Positions 1 through 8,512 of a stretch of 15,567 nt of DNA are shown here, one piece after another; position 1 is the first letter of the stretch, and every line of letters begins with the position of its first letter. The stretch spans positions 1 through 15,567 of the forward strand of contig JALNQF010000723.1 in NCBI GenBank assembly GCA_028456385.1. The letters are read 5' to 3'. Under the pieces are notes generated by a model that ran no database searches, was not told the DNA's origin, and worked only from the letters and a program-made list of their open reading frames with translations. A program made the position numbers and the translations under genes. The DNA comes from Ophiosphaerella korrae. Its lineage: Eukaryota > Ascomycota > Dothideomycetes > Pleosporales > Phaeosphaeriaceae.

Positions 1-15
1 TTTTAATTATAAAGC

Positions 16-195
16 GCTTTAAGCTAAATTAAAATCTTTAAGTAGTTTATCTATATCTTTAAAATCTATAGTAAGAGTCTATATATCTTAGGATTTATTA
101 TATCTTTTTTATCTAAAGAGATACTCTAGTTATTTTTTTTTTTTACGTTTCTTTAAGATTCTTTTAACTTCCTATACTTCTTCTCCTTCTTCTAT
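16..195 (-). other. C-terminal chromodomain of element A
   Basis: The minus frame reads EV.EVKRILKKRKKK, then ILFR.KRYNKS.DI.TLTIDF, then DKLLKDF. This matches the chromodomain pattern of E.VE.IL...Y LV.WKGY....TWEP...L, with the three Trp or Glu-adjacent sites now stops. Chromodomains of chromoviruses guide integration to methylated-histone heterochromatin, which fits the setting. The part before it carries a run of Lys codons (plus-strand T run near 129-143). Confidence 0.82.
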
Positions 196-599
196 TACTT
201 TAAGTAGTTAGGTATTATCTTCTATACCTAATTAAGATTTCTATCTCTTAAGGAGGGAAATATAAAATATATTGTAAATGCGATAGTAAGGTAGTAGTAG
301 TAGGTAGTATACCTATATTCCTACTACGTCTTATACTTAAAATAGTCTAATAAACTTATCTAATAGCTTCTTATATAGTTAGTAAGTAAAGCTTAAGTTC
401 TTTATACTTAGTAAGACTAGCTCTCCTTTTCTAAAGACTTCTAGTTTATATTTATTATTATAGTACTACGCTTAATATACTTATACTTTTTATAGAAACT
501 CTATAAGTATTACTTATATACTATATATACGCTTTACTCTTTAAATAGCGTTTAGTACTTCTCTTTTTAGTTTACTATCTTTAAGTAAGTATATAAAGA

Positions 600-1330
600 T
601 TAGGTATTTACTTAGTATAGCGTAAAAAGGCGTTATCTTTATTCTTTTATAAATTAAGTTATTATATATAAATTATACTATTTTTAGTAAAGTAACCTAA
701 TTATCTTAATTCTTTATTATAAAGATTCTTAAATACTATTCTAGAGTTTTATTTTATTATTTAGTTTACCTATTAGTCTATAAGTAGAAAGCTATACTTA
801 GCCTACGCTTTACCTATAGTTAGTAGTATATTTCTACTTAAAATTTTAAAGTAAAGATTAACCTTTAGTCTAATATAATACTTTTCTATATCCTATAGTT
901 TAGGATAATATTATTAAAGTATACTTCTATAAACTATTACGCGTCTTACTTTTTAAGTACTAGGATATAAATAGCTATCTTAAATAAGTAGTCTACTATT
1001 ACTAGTATTATATTATATACGTACCTTAAGCTATCTTTTAAAGGTAAAAGGCCTATAATAAAGTCTAGAGAAACTTCTTTAAAGATATTACTTAGGATTA
1101 GTAAAGGAGATAATTTTCTATACTACTTATACCTTAGCGCTTTACTTTACTAGTATATTATACAAGTCTTTACGTATTCCTAAACGTCTTACTCTATTAA
1201 TAGCTAGTAATAGTATCTTATAATTAGCTTAAGTATTCTATATACGCTAAAGTAGCTAGCTATATACGAGTTATAATACTAGAGTAGAATTTCTTGCCTA
1301 ATAGTAGGTTCCTCTAGAATATATACTCTA
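600..1330 (-). other. Integrase domain of element A (zinc finger plus DDE core)
   Basis: An H2C2-type N-terminus is visible at about 1300-1150 (TIRQEIL, later YVKTCIIY): the first Cys remains and the second is Tyr. The catalytic core has VSLDFI (Asp codon 1065-1063), VIVDYLFKIA (Asp 993-991) and NKTLE.YLRIF (Glu 741-739). All three DDE residues survive because none lay in CA or TG context. The two His of the finger read as Tyr. Confidence 0.88.
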
Positions 1331-1749
1331 CCTTTATATCTTAGGACTTGTTTATTATCTAAGCGCTATACTTATACTCTACTACTATATTAAGTACTTT
1401 TAACCTTTATTAAACTCTCTACTTATACTTATATAAAGGCGTCTCTTTACTATAGTTTATATAAAGTTATTAGAAAGGCTTTAGACTTTACTAATATAGG
1501 TTTACTACTAACTAACTTTCTAGCTATTAAGCGTAGTACGTATAGTATATATTCTATAGCGCTAGTAGTAGGAGTCCTTTTAGCGCTATAGTCTCTAGTA
1601 CTATACGTCTCGTATACGCTTTCTAAGCTTAGCTTAGTTATAGATCTTTTTACTCTACTAGTTATTTCTACCCTAGCTACTAAGCTTACTAGTTGTAATT
1701 TTTTCTAGAAAGTAAGTAATAAGCGTACTAGTAATAGGTTCTCTTACTT

Positions 1750-2150
1750 GTAGTTGCATCTTTTTAAGAGGCTGTCTATAGGATTTAGCCTACTAGCCTA
1801 GTGTTTTACTTTAAAATTAAAAGCTCCTAAGTATATAGCCTAGCGTGCTTAGCGTAGGTTTAGCTTATATATAGTATATATTAAGCGTAAGTTATTGTAA
1901 TCTATAAGTACTTAAATTATATACTATATACTTTTAAAGTAGTGTCTCTACTATTTAAAACTATAAATAATAGTAAGAAGTTTAGTATTATATATTTTAT
2001 AGTTTAATTCTACTTCTTATAGTTTTCTAGAAGTAAAGGTAACTAGATACTATTTCTTATCTAAGTAGAGTTAGGACAAGATCCTAGAGATTGTAAAGGT
2101 TAACGTATCTATCTCTAAGTAAATAGGTAGCACTAAGTTATAGTAGCGTA
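1750..2150 (-). other. RNase H domain of element A
   Basis: The frame continues with YLEIDTL near 2118-2098, followed by TFTSRKL.EVELNYKIY (2040-1990), which matches the Ty3/Gypsy RNase H pattern of PVAFYSRKL...E.NY.I.D.E. LIDYNNL near 1905-1885 corresponds to the usual TDHKNL motif, with His changed to Tyr. The domain degrades the RNA strand of the hybrid. Confidence 0.85.
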
Positions 2151-2439
2151 AGATAGGTATACTTATAAAGTACACTTTAAGTTATTTAAAAGCTTTTTAT
2201 ACTATACTAAGCTAATAGAATTCTTACTTCCCTTTTAATAAGTCTATAAAGGAAGCTATTTTATAAGTATATCTCTTAATAAATCTTTAGTAGAAGTTTG
2301 TAAAACCTAGGAATAACTATAGTTCCTTAATACTTATAGGCTCTAGCTATTACGTAATAGTCTTAATACGCTTAGGTTTAGCGCGTATACTACGCCTTAT
2401 AATAATAAAGCCTAGAAAATGCACTTTATTAGATATAAA

Positions 2440-3010
2440 GGTATATTTCTTTAGGTTTATAAAGAGTTCTACTCTTCTTAGTACTACTAGTATAGAGTAG
2501 ATAGCGCGCTAGTATAGCGTAACGTTATTACTATAAGTATATATAAGTATATTATTAAGGTATACTATATAGATATAATCTAGGAGTCTACTAAGCGCCT
2601 TGTTAATATATACTTAAAAACTAGTAGGGGCGTTAGTTAGCCTAAAAGGTATTACTAGGTATTTAAAATGCCTATAGTAAGTATAGAAAGTAGTTTTCTA
2701 CTTATCTTCTAATTTAATTCTAATCCTATAGTAGGTATCCTTAAGATCTAAGGTAGTATAGTACTATACGCCTAATAAGTAGTCTAGCGTCTCTCTAATT
2801 AGTAGGAGTAGGTACTAATCTTTTACTATAACTAAGTTTAGGCTATAGTAGTTAATATAGAGGCGTAGAGCTCTATCCTTCTTTAGAACGAAAAGAATAG
2901 GTGCCCCTACTAGACTATTACTATAACGTATCTAGCCTTTATAGAGCGTATCCTCTATATACGCGTAGAGTACTTTAAGTTTACGTATAGAGAGATTATA
3001 GAGTAGCCTA
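2440..3010 (-). other. Reverse transcriptase domain of element A
   Basis: Recognisable motifs in order: GAPILFVLKK near 2910-2880, LRLYINYYSLN near 2870-2835, LDLKDTYYRI near 2750-2720 (first catalytic Asp kept at 2748-2746), YLVIPFRLTNAPTSF near 2660-2610, and YLNN at 2562-2551. The last is the YLDD box with both Asp codons changed GAT to AAT in TG context. Loss of both catalytic Asp would abolish polymerisation even without the stops. Confidence 0.92.
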
Positions 3011-3639
3011 TAGGAGGGTTCCTTTCCCTCTATTAATAGGATTGCGTAATTAGAGTTCTTTAGGTAAAGTAGTATCTATATAGCGACGTTATTAAATATA
3101 TTATAGTATTCTAATAAAGCGTCTAGAATACGTAACTCCTACGCTGTAGGTGTAGCGTAGATACGCGTATCGTATTCTAAGTTAATTATATTAGTCTTAA
3201 GTACTCCTAGTAAGTATAGTTCTACTTATATTTCCCCTAGAGCCTTTATAAATTCTTTAGTTATATATAACTATACTTAGGTAATAGAAGTGTATCTTTA
3301 ACGCTATGTTTGCAATCTATAGTTAAGTTATATCTCTTCTTGTTTAAGAAAAAGATTTCTAAGAAAGAGTACTACTCTTTCTTTATCTACTCTATATACT
3401 ATAATCTTAGACCTACGTATTACTTTATTATTGTTAGTAAGGCGTACTTAAAGCTTATAAGTAGTATAAGTATTCTACTTTTACGCCTCTATCTAGCTTA
3501 GTCTAGGGAGCTTAGCGTCTTAGATTAGTTTTAGTCCTATTTCTACTATAGTCTACTAACTAATAAGACTAATATCTACTTAAGGGTCTAGAATAACCTA
3601 AAGCTTTATTTTTAGCTCTAAGCCTAAAGCTACGCTATA

Positions 3640-4791
3640 TATACGCTATATACCTAGTAAGATATTAATTAATCTACGCCTTACTATCCTAGAGCTAATA
3701 ATAAGGCTAGGCCTTTTTCTATTTAGTTTATATAGACTAGAATATAGTTAGGGTTACTATTATAGTACTTGCTAGTATAGTATCTCTTTTTATAGTACTT
3801 AAAGTATTTAATAGTAGACTTATCTACTAACTTGTTTTAGGGGTTATTTATATCTCCTTTTATTTAGGCCTTTTTTAAGTTTTCTTTACCTACGCTATTT
3901 ATATAAGGCTCTTGTAATTTTATTATATTACGTAAGTTATACTTAAGCGTTAAGCCTAAAGTAATAAAGTCTTCTCTTGTTACTAGGACCTAATAATAGT
4001 TAGTAATTACCCTTTATAGTTTAGGCTATAGTTTTAAAAAGAAGTACTAAATCCTTTATTCTTCTATATACTAAGGAAGCTAGTCTTTAAAGATATCTAG
4101 ATATCTAGTAAAAGATCTTACGCTTTATTCTTTATATTAAGTAGCTATAGTGTACGCTATTACTACCTCTAGGCTATAGTTAATAAGGTTAGAGAGTAGG
4201 TTTAGTAAGTACTTTTTAAAGTACTCCTAAGTAAGAGGTTTATCTACGTTTAGATTATACTTAATATATGTATACTATTATTTACGTAGGTCTCTCTTAA
4301 GGTATTATATAGCCTAAAGGACTTTGTCCTTTTCTACTCTAAAGTCTTAGAGTATAAGGCGAAATACTATTTTATATAAGTAATAGTACTCTTAGTATTT
4401 TTTTAGAGATTTACCTTTATATACTATAGGCTCTTTAAGGTAAAGTATACACTTTACGCGCGTATTATTAACTAGAGAGTTTACGTCGCGCTTTTAAGAG
4501 GTAATAATAGTAACTTTAGAGTTATTCTTAGGGGTTATAGCGTAAAGAGTAGTTTGTTCTTATTTTAGACGTATAATCTCGTCTTCTAGGGCGTAGAGTA
4601 TACGTAGTTAGGCTAATTTATTACGTCTAGTAGTTACTTCGTAAATGCGTTCTTTAATTGTTACTAGCGTACTTAGTGCGTAACCTAGCTACGCGCTACT
4701 TACGCTCTATATAGGGTCTCGTTTAACTATTAACTACGTATTTTCTTTTATTGTTGTAGCTTATCGTAAAGAGCGTATTATTATTATCCTT
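3640..4791 (-). pseudogene. gag: Element A gag (capsid/nucleocapsid), RIP-degraded
   Basis: Gag forms the retrotransposon particle and its knuckle binds RNA. In the minus frame whose codons start at positions equal to 2 mod 3, a Gag-like protein reads from about 4791 to about 3640. It has an N-terminal charged, helical stretch near 4620-4560 (KLA.LR.LYALEDEIIRLK), then a capsid-like part near 4440-4030 (EYFKKYLL, then LP.YIEE.RI.YFFLKL). A CX2CX4HX4C knuckle follows at 3806-3765, with all four ligand codons now Tyr. Most stops (TAA, TAG) sit where Gln or Trp would be expected. No surviving ATG marks the start; repeated ata codons near 4785 may be former ATG, so the N-terminus is uncertain. 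The frame is lost near 3640, where pol is read one frame away. Confidence 0.8.
3765..3806 (-). other. Gag CCHC zinc knuckle of element A, all ligands mutated
   Basis: Fourteen codons read YFKYYKKRYYTSKY. The spacing is exactly CX2CX4HX4C, with Tyr at positions 1, 4, 9 and 14. TGC to TAC (Cys to Tyr) and CAC to TAC (His to Tyr) are the expected RIP changes, so the RNA-binding knuckle has lost every zinc ligand. Confidence 0.8.
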
Positions 4792-4957
4792 AGACTATTA
4801 GTAAAGAAGTATTATTATGTTAAGAGGTAGCTAGAAGATAATAGTACTTACTATAGGCTATAGGAGATAGTAAAGGGATAATAGATAGTATTTAATAGTA
4901 CTACTAGTATCTAAGGGAGAATAATACTTACTTTACTCTTTTCGCAAGTATCGAGCC

Positions 4958-4964
4958 TTTTATA
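4958..4964 (-). promoter_or_regulatory. TATA box in the LTR of element A
   Basis: The minus strand reads ggcgtataaaaggctcg, a near-consensus TATAAAA about 70 bp downstream of the GC box and about 170 bp before the gag region. The position fits the U3/R promoter of a 5' LTR. It contains no CA or TG and so was immune to RIP. Confidence 0.5.
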
Positions 4965-5032
4965 CGCCTATATAGCGTACTAGCCCTACTTTAGATTATA
5001 ACTATATAATGTTATAATCTTTAGTGTATTAG

Positions 5033-5041
5033 CCCCGCCCC
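5033..5041 (-). promoter_or_regulatory. GC box in the LTR of element A (STRE/CreA-like)
   Basis: ccccgcccc on the plus strand is ggggcgggg on the minus strand, preceded by tta. It is one of the few G+C-only stretches of its length in the window. Fungal C2H2 zinc-finger factors bind AGGGG (stress response) and GGRG-type (carbon catabolite) sites, so it may have been an upstream activator or repressor site in U3. That role is inferred only from sequence and position upstream of the TATA box. Confidence 0.35.
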
Positions 5042-5095
5042 TAACTTGTACTAGGGTTTACGAGAGTCTCGAGTATTTAATAAACCCTCGTTATA

Positions 5096-5720
5096 TCTTA
5101 TTTATTTTATAAAGTATTTATAACTTCTAAATATAGCTTTTATTTTATTATTCTAGTTTATCTAAGTATATATTATATAATCTATCTAGTAAAGTTTAAA
5201 CTATCTTATTATATCTCTTTTAAAGTATTTTCTAATATATATTACTTTCTTATCTTCTCTTTTAAAGTATAGTACTTATATATTAATTTAAAGTTATACT
5301 AATACTATAAAAGGTCTTAGTACTTCCTTTATTTTATTAAACTTTTTAAGTATAGGTATTTTAGGCAGTTTCTTTATTATACTTATCTCTAGTCTTAAAG
5401 TAATTAATTCTATTTAGTTTTATCTTTTAATAATAGCTTTAATCTATACTTTATTTTATTTTACGTAGTCCTAGAGTTCTTTATTTTATATTTCTAAGGT
5501 ATTAATTACTATCTTTATATCTTCTTTTTTAGAAATTAAGTTATTTAGGTAGTCTTTAATTACTTTCTATATAGTATTATCTAATTTATAACTACTTAAG
5601 AGTACTTAAAGTAGCTTACCTCTTTTCTTAGTTAAACTTTCTACTATTATATTAGCTTAGAATATACGCTACTTACGCTTTACTTCTTCTAATAACTAGA
5701 TTAGTAAAGTATAATAAAGT
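5096..5720 (-). pseudogene. gag: Element B gag N-terminal part, RIP-degraded and truncated
   Basis: One minus frame (codon starts equal to 1 mod 3) reads from about 5705 to the junction at 5096 with stops mostly at Gln or Trp sites. The N-terminal part is charged and probably helical or coiled coil (LLEEVKRK, KVIKDYLNNLISKKEDIK, NTLEI.NKEL). The capsid-like part reads KKLPKIPILKKFNKIKEVLR, then FKREDKKVIYIRKYFKRDII, then NNKIKAIFRSYKYFIK. The order fits Ty3/Gypsy Gag of the form LP.P..F.G....LR.F...., E.KV.F...L.GDA. It is a different family from the gag of A and of C. The gene ends abruptly at the LTR of A. Confidence 0.6.
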
Positions 5721-5930
5721 TACTTATTATTAACTATAAGTAACTTTTCTCTAAAGTACTAGTAGATTAAAAGTTAATAGTAAAAGTTATATAGTAATCT
5801 ATAATAACTATAAATAATAAAAGATATCTTATAATTATTTTATATTAGTGTTCTATAGTTAAAGGATTAAATTACTAGTACTATTCTAATAATACGTATT
5901 ACTACTAACTATATACTTTTATTAATTATT

Positions 5931-6024
5931 AGCTTTATAGCTTTATAAAAACTAAGCCTTATAAAGCTATAAAGTACTAGCTTTATAACTTTATAGGTAC
6001 TAAGTCTAATAAAGTTATAAAGTT
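5931..6024. repeat. Two tandem related hairpins
   Basis: Arm agctttatagctttata (5931-5947) pairs with tataaagctataaagt (5960-5975) across a loop of about 12 nt. A second copy follows at once: agctttataactttata (5979-5995) pairs with ataaagttataaagtt (6009-6024) across a loop of about 13 nt. Both arms contain a further direct repeat (ctttata). The loops are also similar (ctaagcct, ctaagtct). They may belong to the U3 of element B or be target-site structure; no protein explains them. Confidence 0.75.
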
Positions 6025-6035
6025 ATTACGTATCT

Positions 6036-6300
6036 AGGTTATAAGTTATTTCTTAATCTAAATTATTACTTTACTTGTCTTATACTTTATTAGTACTAAA
6101 GTTAAGACTAATTAGCTCTATTTTAGTTCCTCTTATTATACTTATAATAAGTATCTTCTTTACTTATAGTTAGAATCTTACTTATTTTACTACTTTAGGT
6201 ATAATTAGGTTTATAAATAACTTTAAATCTACTAATACTTTTATTCTTTTTCTTTTAATCTTTACTAAGAGTTTAATAAGTCTCTTAGTATTAATAGTAT
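6036..6300 (-). pseudogene. Possible retropepsin-like protease of element C
   Basis: In the minus frame with codon starts equal to 1 mod 3, LIKLLVKIKRKRIKVLVDLK is followed by LFINLIIPKVVK and ISIIRGTKIELISLNFS. This resembles a retropepsin pattern of the form ALVDSGA..NFI...VV followed by G....I. The Asp of the motif is kept (about 6232-6230), while Ser and Gly read as Leu and Lys; the Lys is not a simple RIP product of Gly. The frame differs from gag of C. The assignment is weak: a second frame is similarly open, and the 1.1 kb between the gag knuckle and this motif is long for a Gypsy element. Confidence 0.35.
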
Positions 6301-6731
6301 TATAGCTTCTAGATATATATATAGTATTAGCTATTTACTTAAAAAAGACTTAATCTTATAATCTTTATTTATCTTTTACTAGAATCTTTAAAGTCTCTTT
6401 ATTTCTTTATATTATTTATACTTCTCTAGCGTATAGGTTTACTAGATTATATTAAAATATTAGTAGTTTATAAGTATCTTACGTGTATTTATATCTTCTT
6501 TAGTTATACCTAGAAAGTACTTAGCTTTTTACTTATCTTATAGGTATTATTTATATATTATCTTTATATACTCTTTTTAGTTCTATTTATATCTAGATCT
6601 TTTATAAGAGAAATATCTAGATCTTATCTTATTAGAATAGTTAGTAAAGTAGTTATTATAGTAATATCTTATCTATAATAGTAATAAGTAGTTTAGATTA
6701 TATAAATATAGCTAGTATTATAGTTTTTATA
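6036..6731 (-). mobile_element. Element C, downstream part (left of the Pogo insertion)
   Basis: This AT-rich, CA/TG-poor sequence lies between the TA at 6730-6731 and about 6035. It is taken as the continuation of the retroelement whose gag lies at 10019-8589, because the 1857-bp jump over the transposon plus one TA is divisible by 3 and the gag frame stays in phase. Between about 6730 and 6250 all three minus frames are about equally open, so I cannot assign coding there with confidence. A protease-like motif begins near 6240. Confidence 0.5.
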
Positions 6732-6805
6732 TTAACGTATTCTATTACTAAAACTAATAAATTACTAGAACTAATAACTTTCTTTAGTACTACGAATACT
6801 ACTTC
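6732..6805 (+). repeat. Left terminal inverted repeat of the Pogo element
   Basis: Begins ttaacgtattctattacta immediately after TA. Compared with the reverse complement of 8513-8586, the first 50 bases match perfectly and four differences follow (C/T, CG/TA, C/T), all transitions. Confidence 0.93.
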
Positions 6806-6835
6806 TATACTACTATATTATAATAATAATAAAAA

Positions 6836-8491
6836 AATACGCCTACGTATAAAGGTAGAGTAGAGCTTACCTTTAAAGCTTTATCTCTAAGCTAATTCTA
6901 AAGCTAGTAACGCGCTACTAAAGCGTTTAACGTTAATTATTATTACCTCTCTAACTAACTTAAAGGAATTATACTATAAGTAATTATAACTACTAACTAC
7001 TAGAAACTTACTTCTAACAAAGAGTAGACAATTATTAACTATATCTTTAACTTTAACTAATAAGGATTTACCCCCTAGCTTTACAAGGTAGCTAATATAG
7101 CTAATAAACTACTAGTAGTATAGGATAGAATACTTATAGGTAAGTACTAGCCTATACGCTTTGTAAGGCGCTTAGATAAACTAAAGATAGCGTTTAACTA
7201 AGTAAAGGATTACTAGAGAATACTTTAGGAAGACCCTAAGGTTATTAGCTTATAGTTTAAGCTTATAGAGGATACTAAGGCCTAGTATAAGGTAGTAGAT
7301 AAGGACGTCTATAACTTTAATAAGACTAGCTTCTAGATAAGAGTAATTAGGTTAATAAAGGTTGTTACGGGCTTAGAGAGGCGTTAATAACTTACGCTTA
7401 CTTAGAGTAGTAATTATAAGTAGGCTATAGTAATCTAGAGTATCTACGTAGTAGAGTACGCTATTCTACTATTTATTATCTATAAAGGGCGCGTCTATAT
7501 CTCTACCTAGTATAAGGAGATAAGTATACTACTAAACTAGAAGCTCTTAGTTTCTAAGAATAGCTAAATAATAAATCTACTTAGCTTAAAGTAGTTAAAG
7601 TACTTTAACGCGTATATAAAGACGCGCTAAGTAGAAGTATACTAGCTACTTATCTTAGATAGCTATAAGAGCTACCTTAACTAAGATTTTAAAGATTATT
7701 ACTTTAAAAACAAAATCTTTACCCTTTATATACCCTCTTATTTATCGTATATCTTCTAGCTACTTAATATAGTATACTTCTTACTATTAAAGTACAAGTA
7801 CTTTAATTACGTATAGGACTTAGTATAAAAATACGTATTCTATATTAATAAGGAAAGCTTTTTCTCTACCTTTAGAGACGCGTTTTTAGACGTATTTATA
7901 GAAGAAAACTACAAGAAAGCCTTTAAGGCTTTAGGACTTATCTCTCTAGACGTATAGTAAGTACTAGATTACCTTAACGTGCGCATTTATACTCTACTAG
8001 GACCCCTACTACTAGAAACGCTATAGTAGTTAAAGACTCTAAGTAATATACTTAAATTTAGGTTTTAGTTAAAGCTTATAAAGGAATCTTTTATATAATC
8101 TCTTAAAACTATATATACTAGCCTCTCCTAGCTTATTAAAGGTACTAAACTACTACTACACTATAATATACTCTAAGATACCTATATTAAAGAGCTTAAA
8201 GAGTAAGTAGATAGGCTTACCTAGTAGAAATTACGTAAAAGAAAGTAAATTTAGTATAGTAGTATAATAGAGTATAGAATAAGAGTAATATAGGTAGCTA
8301 TAGAGGGGTTAAGGAGTACGTAGAGAGGGAAAAAGGCTTATAGTAAGAGTAATTAGGAATAAGCTTAGCTAAGTTAATAGCGCTATAAGAACTATAAGAA
8401 GATAGGGTATAACGTATAAACGTGCTAAGAAGGTAAAGAAGAGACTTCTAAATTAGATAGTAGTGTTATAGTAGTAAGGAGTACTAAGTAA
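6836..8491 (+). pseudogene. Pogo/Fot1-type DDE transposase, RIP-degraded
   Basis: The enzyme cuts at the TIRs and inserts at TA. One plus frame (codon starts equal to 2 mod 3) runs through the element with no indel and dozens of stops. N-terminal CENP-B/psq-type helix-turn-helix: RATKAFNVNYYYLSN.LKGI near 6911-6970. Core: KVVDKDVYNFNKTSF at 7286-7330, where NFDETGF has become NFNKTSF (first Asp now AAT, 7319-7321). LILDSYKSY follows near 7649-7675 (LILDGHESH, second Asp kept at 7658-7660). Then YIPSYLSYIF.LLNIVYF near 7730-7777 (MPPHSSH..QPLDVV.F, third Asp now AAT, 7766-7768). A CCHC-like knuckle ends the protein at 8384-8425. About 550 codons, close to Fot1 and Pot2. Start and stop are uncertain, as no ATG survives. 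Confidence 0.92.
8384..8425 (+). other. C-terminal CCHC-like knuckle of the Pogo transposase
   Basis: Codons read YKNYKKIGYNV.TC with exact CX2CX4HX4C spacing. The first two Cys and the His are now Tyr (TGC or TGT and CAC or CAT to TAY); the last Cys (TGC, 8423-8425) escaped. Similar knuckles occur at the C-terminus of several fungal pogo-group transposases, so I take it as part of the same protein. Confidence 0.7.
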
Positions 8492-8512
8492 AGTTTATTG
8501 TTAACCCTTAAA

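Larger units (their letters stand above)
1..3660 (-). pseudogene. pol: Element A pol: PR-RT-RNase H-IN-chromodomain, RIP-degraded
   Basis: One continuous minus frame (codons starting at multiples of 3) runs from about 3660 to base 1 with no frameshift but dozens of stops. Order: a retropepsin-like ILDP.VDISLIS near 3590-3560; a linker; RT (about 3010-2440); connection; RNase H (about 2140-1750); H2C2 and DDE integrase (about 1330-600); a GPY/F-like region (about 450-250); chromodomain (about 195-16). Most stops fall at expected Gln or Trp sites. The pol frame is -1 relative to gag, as in many fungal Gypsy elements that express Gag-Pol by frameshifting. The product would copy RNA to DNA and integrate it; it cannot now be made. 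Confidence 0.92.
1..5095 (-). mobile_element. Element A: Ty3/Gypsy chromovirus LTR retrotransposon, RIP-inactivated, 3' end off the window
   Basis: Read on the minus strand, the order is 5' LTR, gag with a CCHC knuckle, protease-like region, reverse transcriptase, RNase H, integrase and chromodomain. RT before integrase is the Ty3/Gypsy order, and a C-terminal chromodomain marks the chromovirus branch common in fungi. Composition and reading frames change sharply at about 5095, taken as the outer LTR boundary. The 3' LTR would lie left of base 1, so the LTR pair and target-site duplication cannot be compared. The element is dead: dozens of in-frame stops, yet no frameshift is visible within pol. 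It appears to be inserted in the gag of element B. Confidence 0.92.
4818..5095 (-). repeat. 5' LTR of element A (approximate limits)
   Basis: On the minus strand the segment starts tataacgaggg at 5095, which fits a RIP-altered TGTAACG LTR start, and it follows an abrupt composition change. It contains a TATA box (4964-4958), a surviving GC box (5033-5041) and two inverted repeats (5053-5088 and 4993-5020). The inner end is placed at the aaca at 4821-4818 just before gag, giving about 278 bp, a normal LTR length. I could not recognise a primer-binding site, so the inner boundary is tentative. The partner LTR is outside the window. Confidence 0.6.
5096..6035 (-). mobile_element. Element B: 5' fragment of a second Gypsy-type retrotransposon, interrupted by element A
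   Basis: Minus-strand Gag-like coding (5720-5096) is preceded by about 300 bp of non-coding, palindrome-rich DNA (about 6035-5720) that may be its leader and LTR. Coding stops exactly where the LTR of A begins (5095), so A probably inserted into this gag and the rest of B lies beyond the left edge. The right boundary near 6035 is an estimate, set by loss of the protease-like frame of element C and the start of the hairpin repeats. CA and TG are more depleted here than in A, which suggests an older insertion. Confidence 0.55.

Noticed and set aside
3310..3501. 63-codon plus-strand ORF starting at ATG
   Set aside because: It lies antisense to the protease-RT linker of element A, within a continuous minus-strand pol frame. 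Its Leu/Ile/Tyr/Lys-rich product is typical of chance translation of TA-rich DNA, and there is no family motif. It is open only by accident.
1..3660. Alternative genetic code or stop-codon readthrough for pol
   Set aside because: Sense codons also show the RIP pattern (Cys to Tyr, His to Tyr, Asp to Asn at catalytic sites), and CAA, CAG and TGG are almost absent, so the stops are mutations and not reassigned codons.
4085..4112. Palindromic gatatctagatatcta-type sequence as an operator
   Set aside because: It lies inside the gag frame of A, and short TA/CTAG palindromes are very common in this RIPed DNA.
5931..6024. CRISPR-like or tRNA-like structure
   Set aside because: Only two units with palindromic arms, no unique spacers of constant length, and no cloverleaf or anticodon arm; better read as tandem hairpins.
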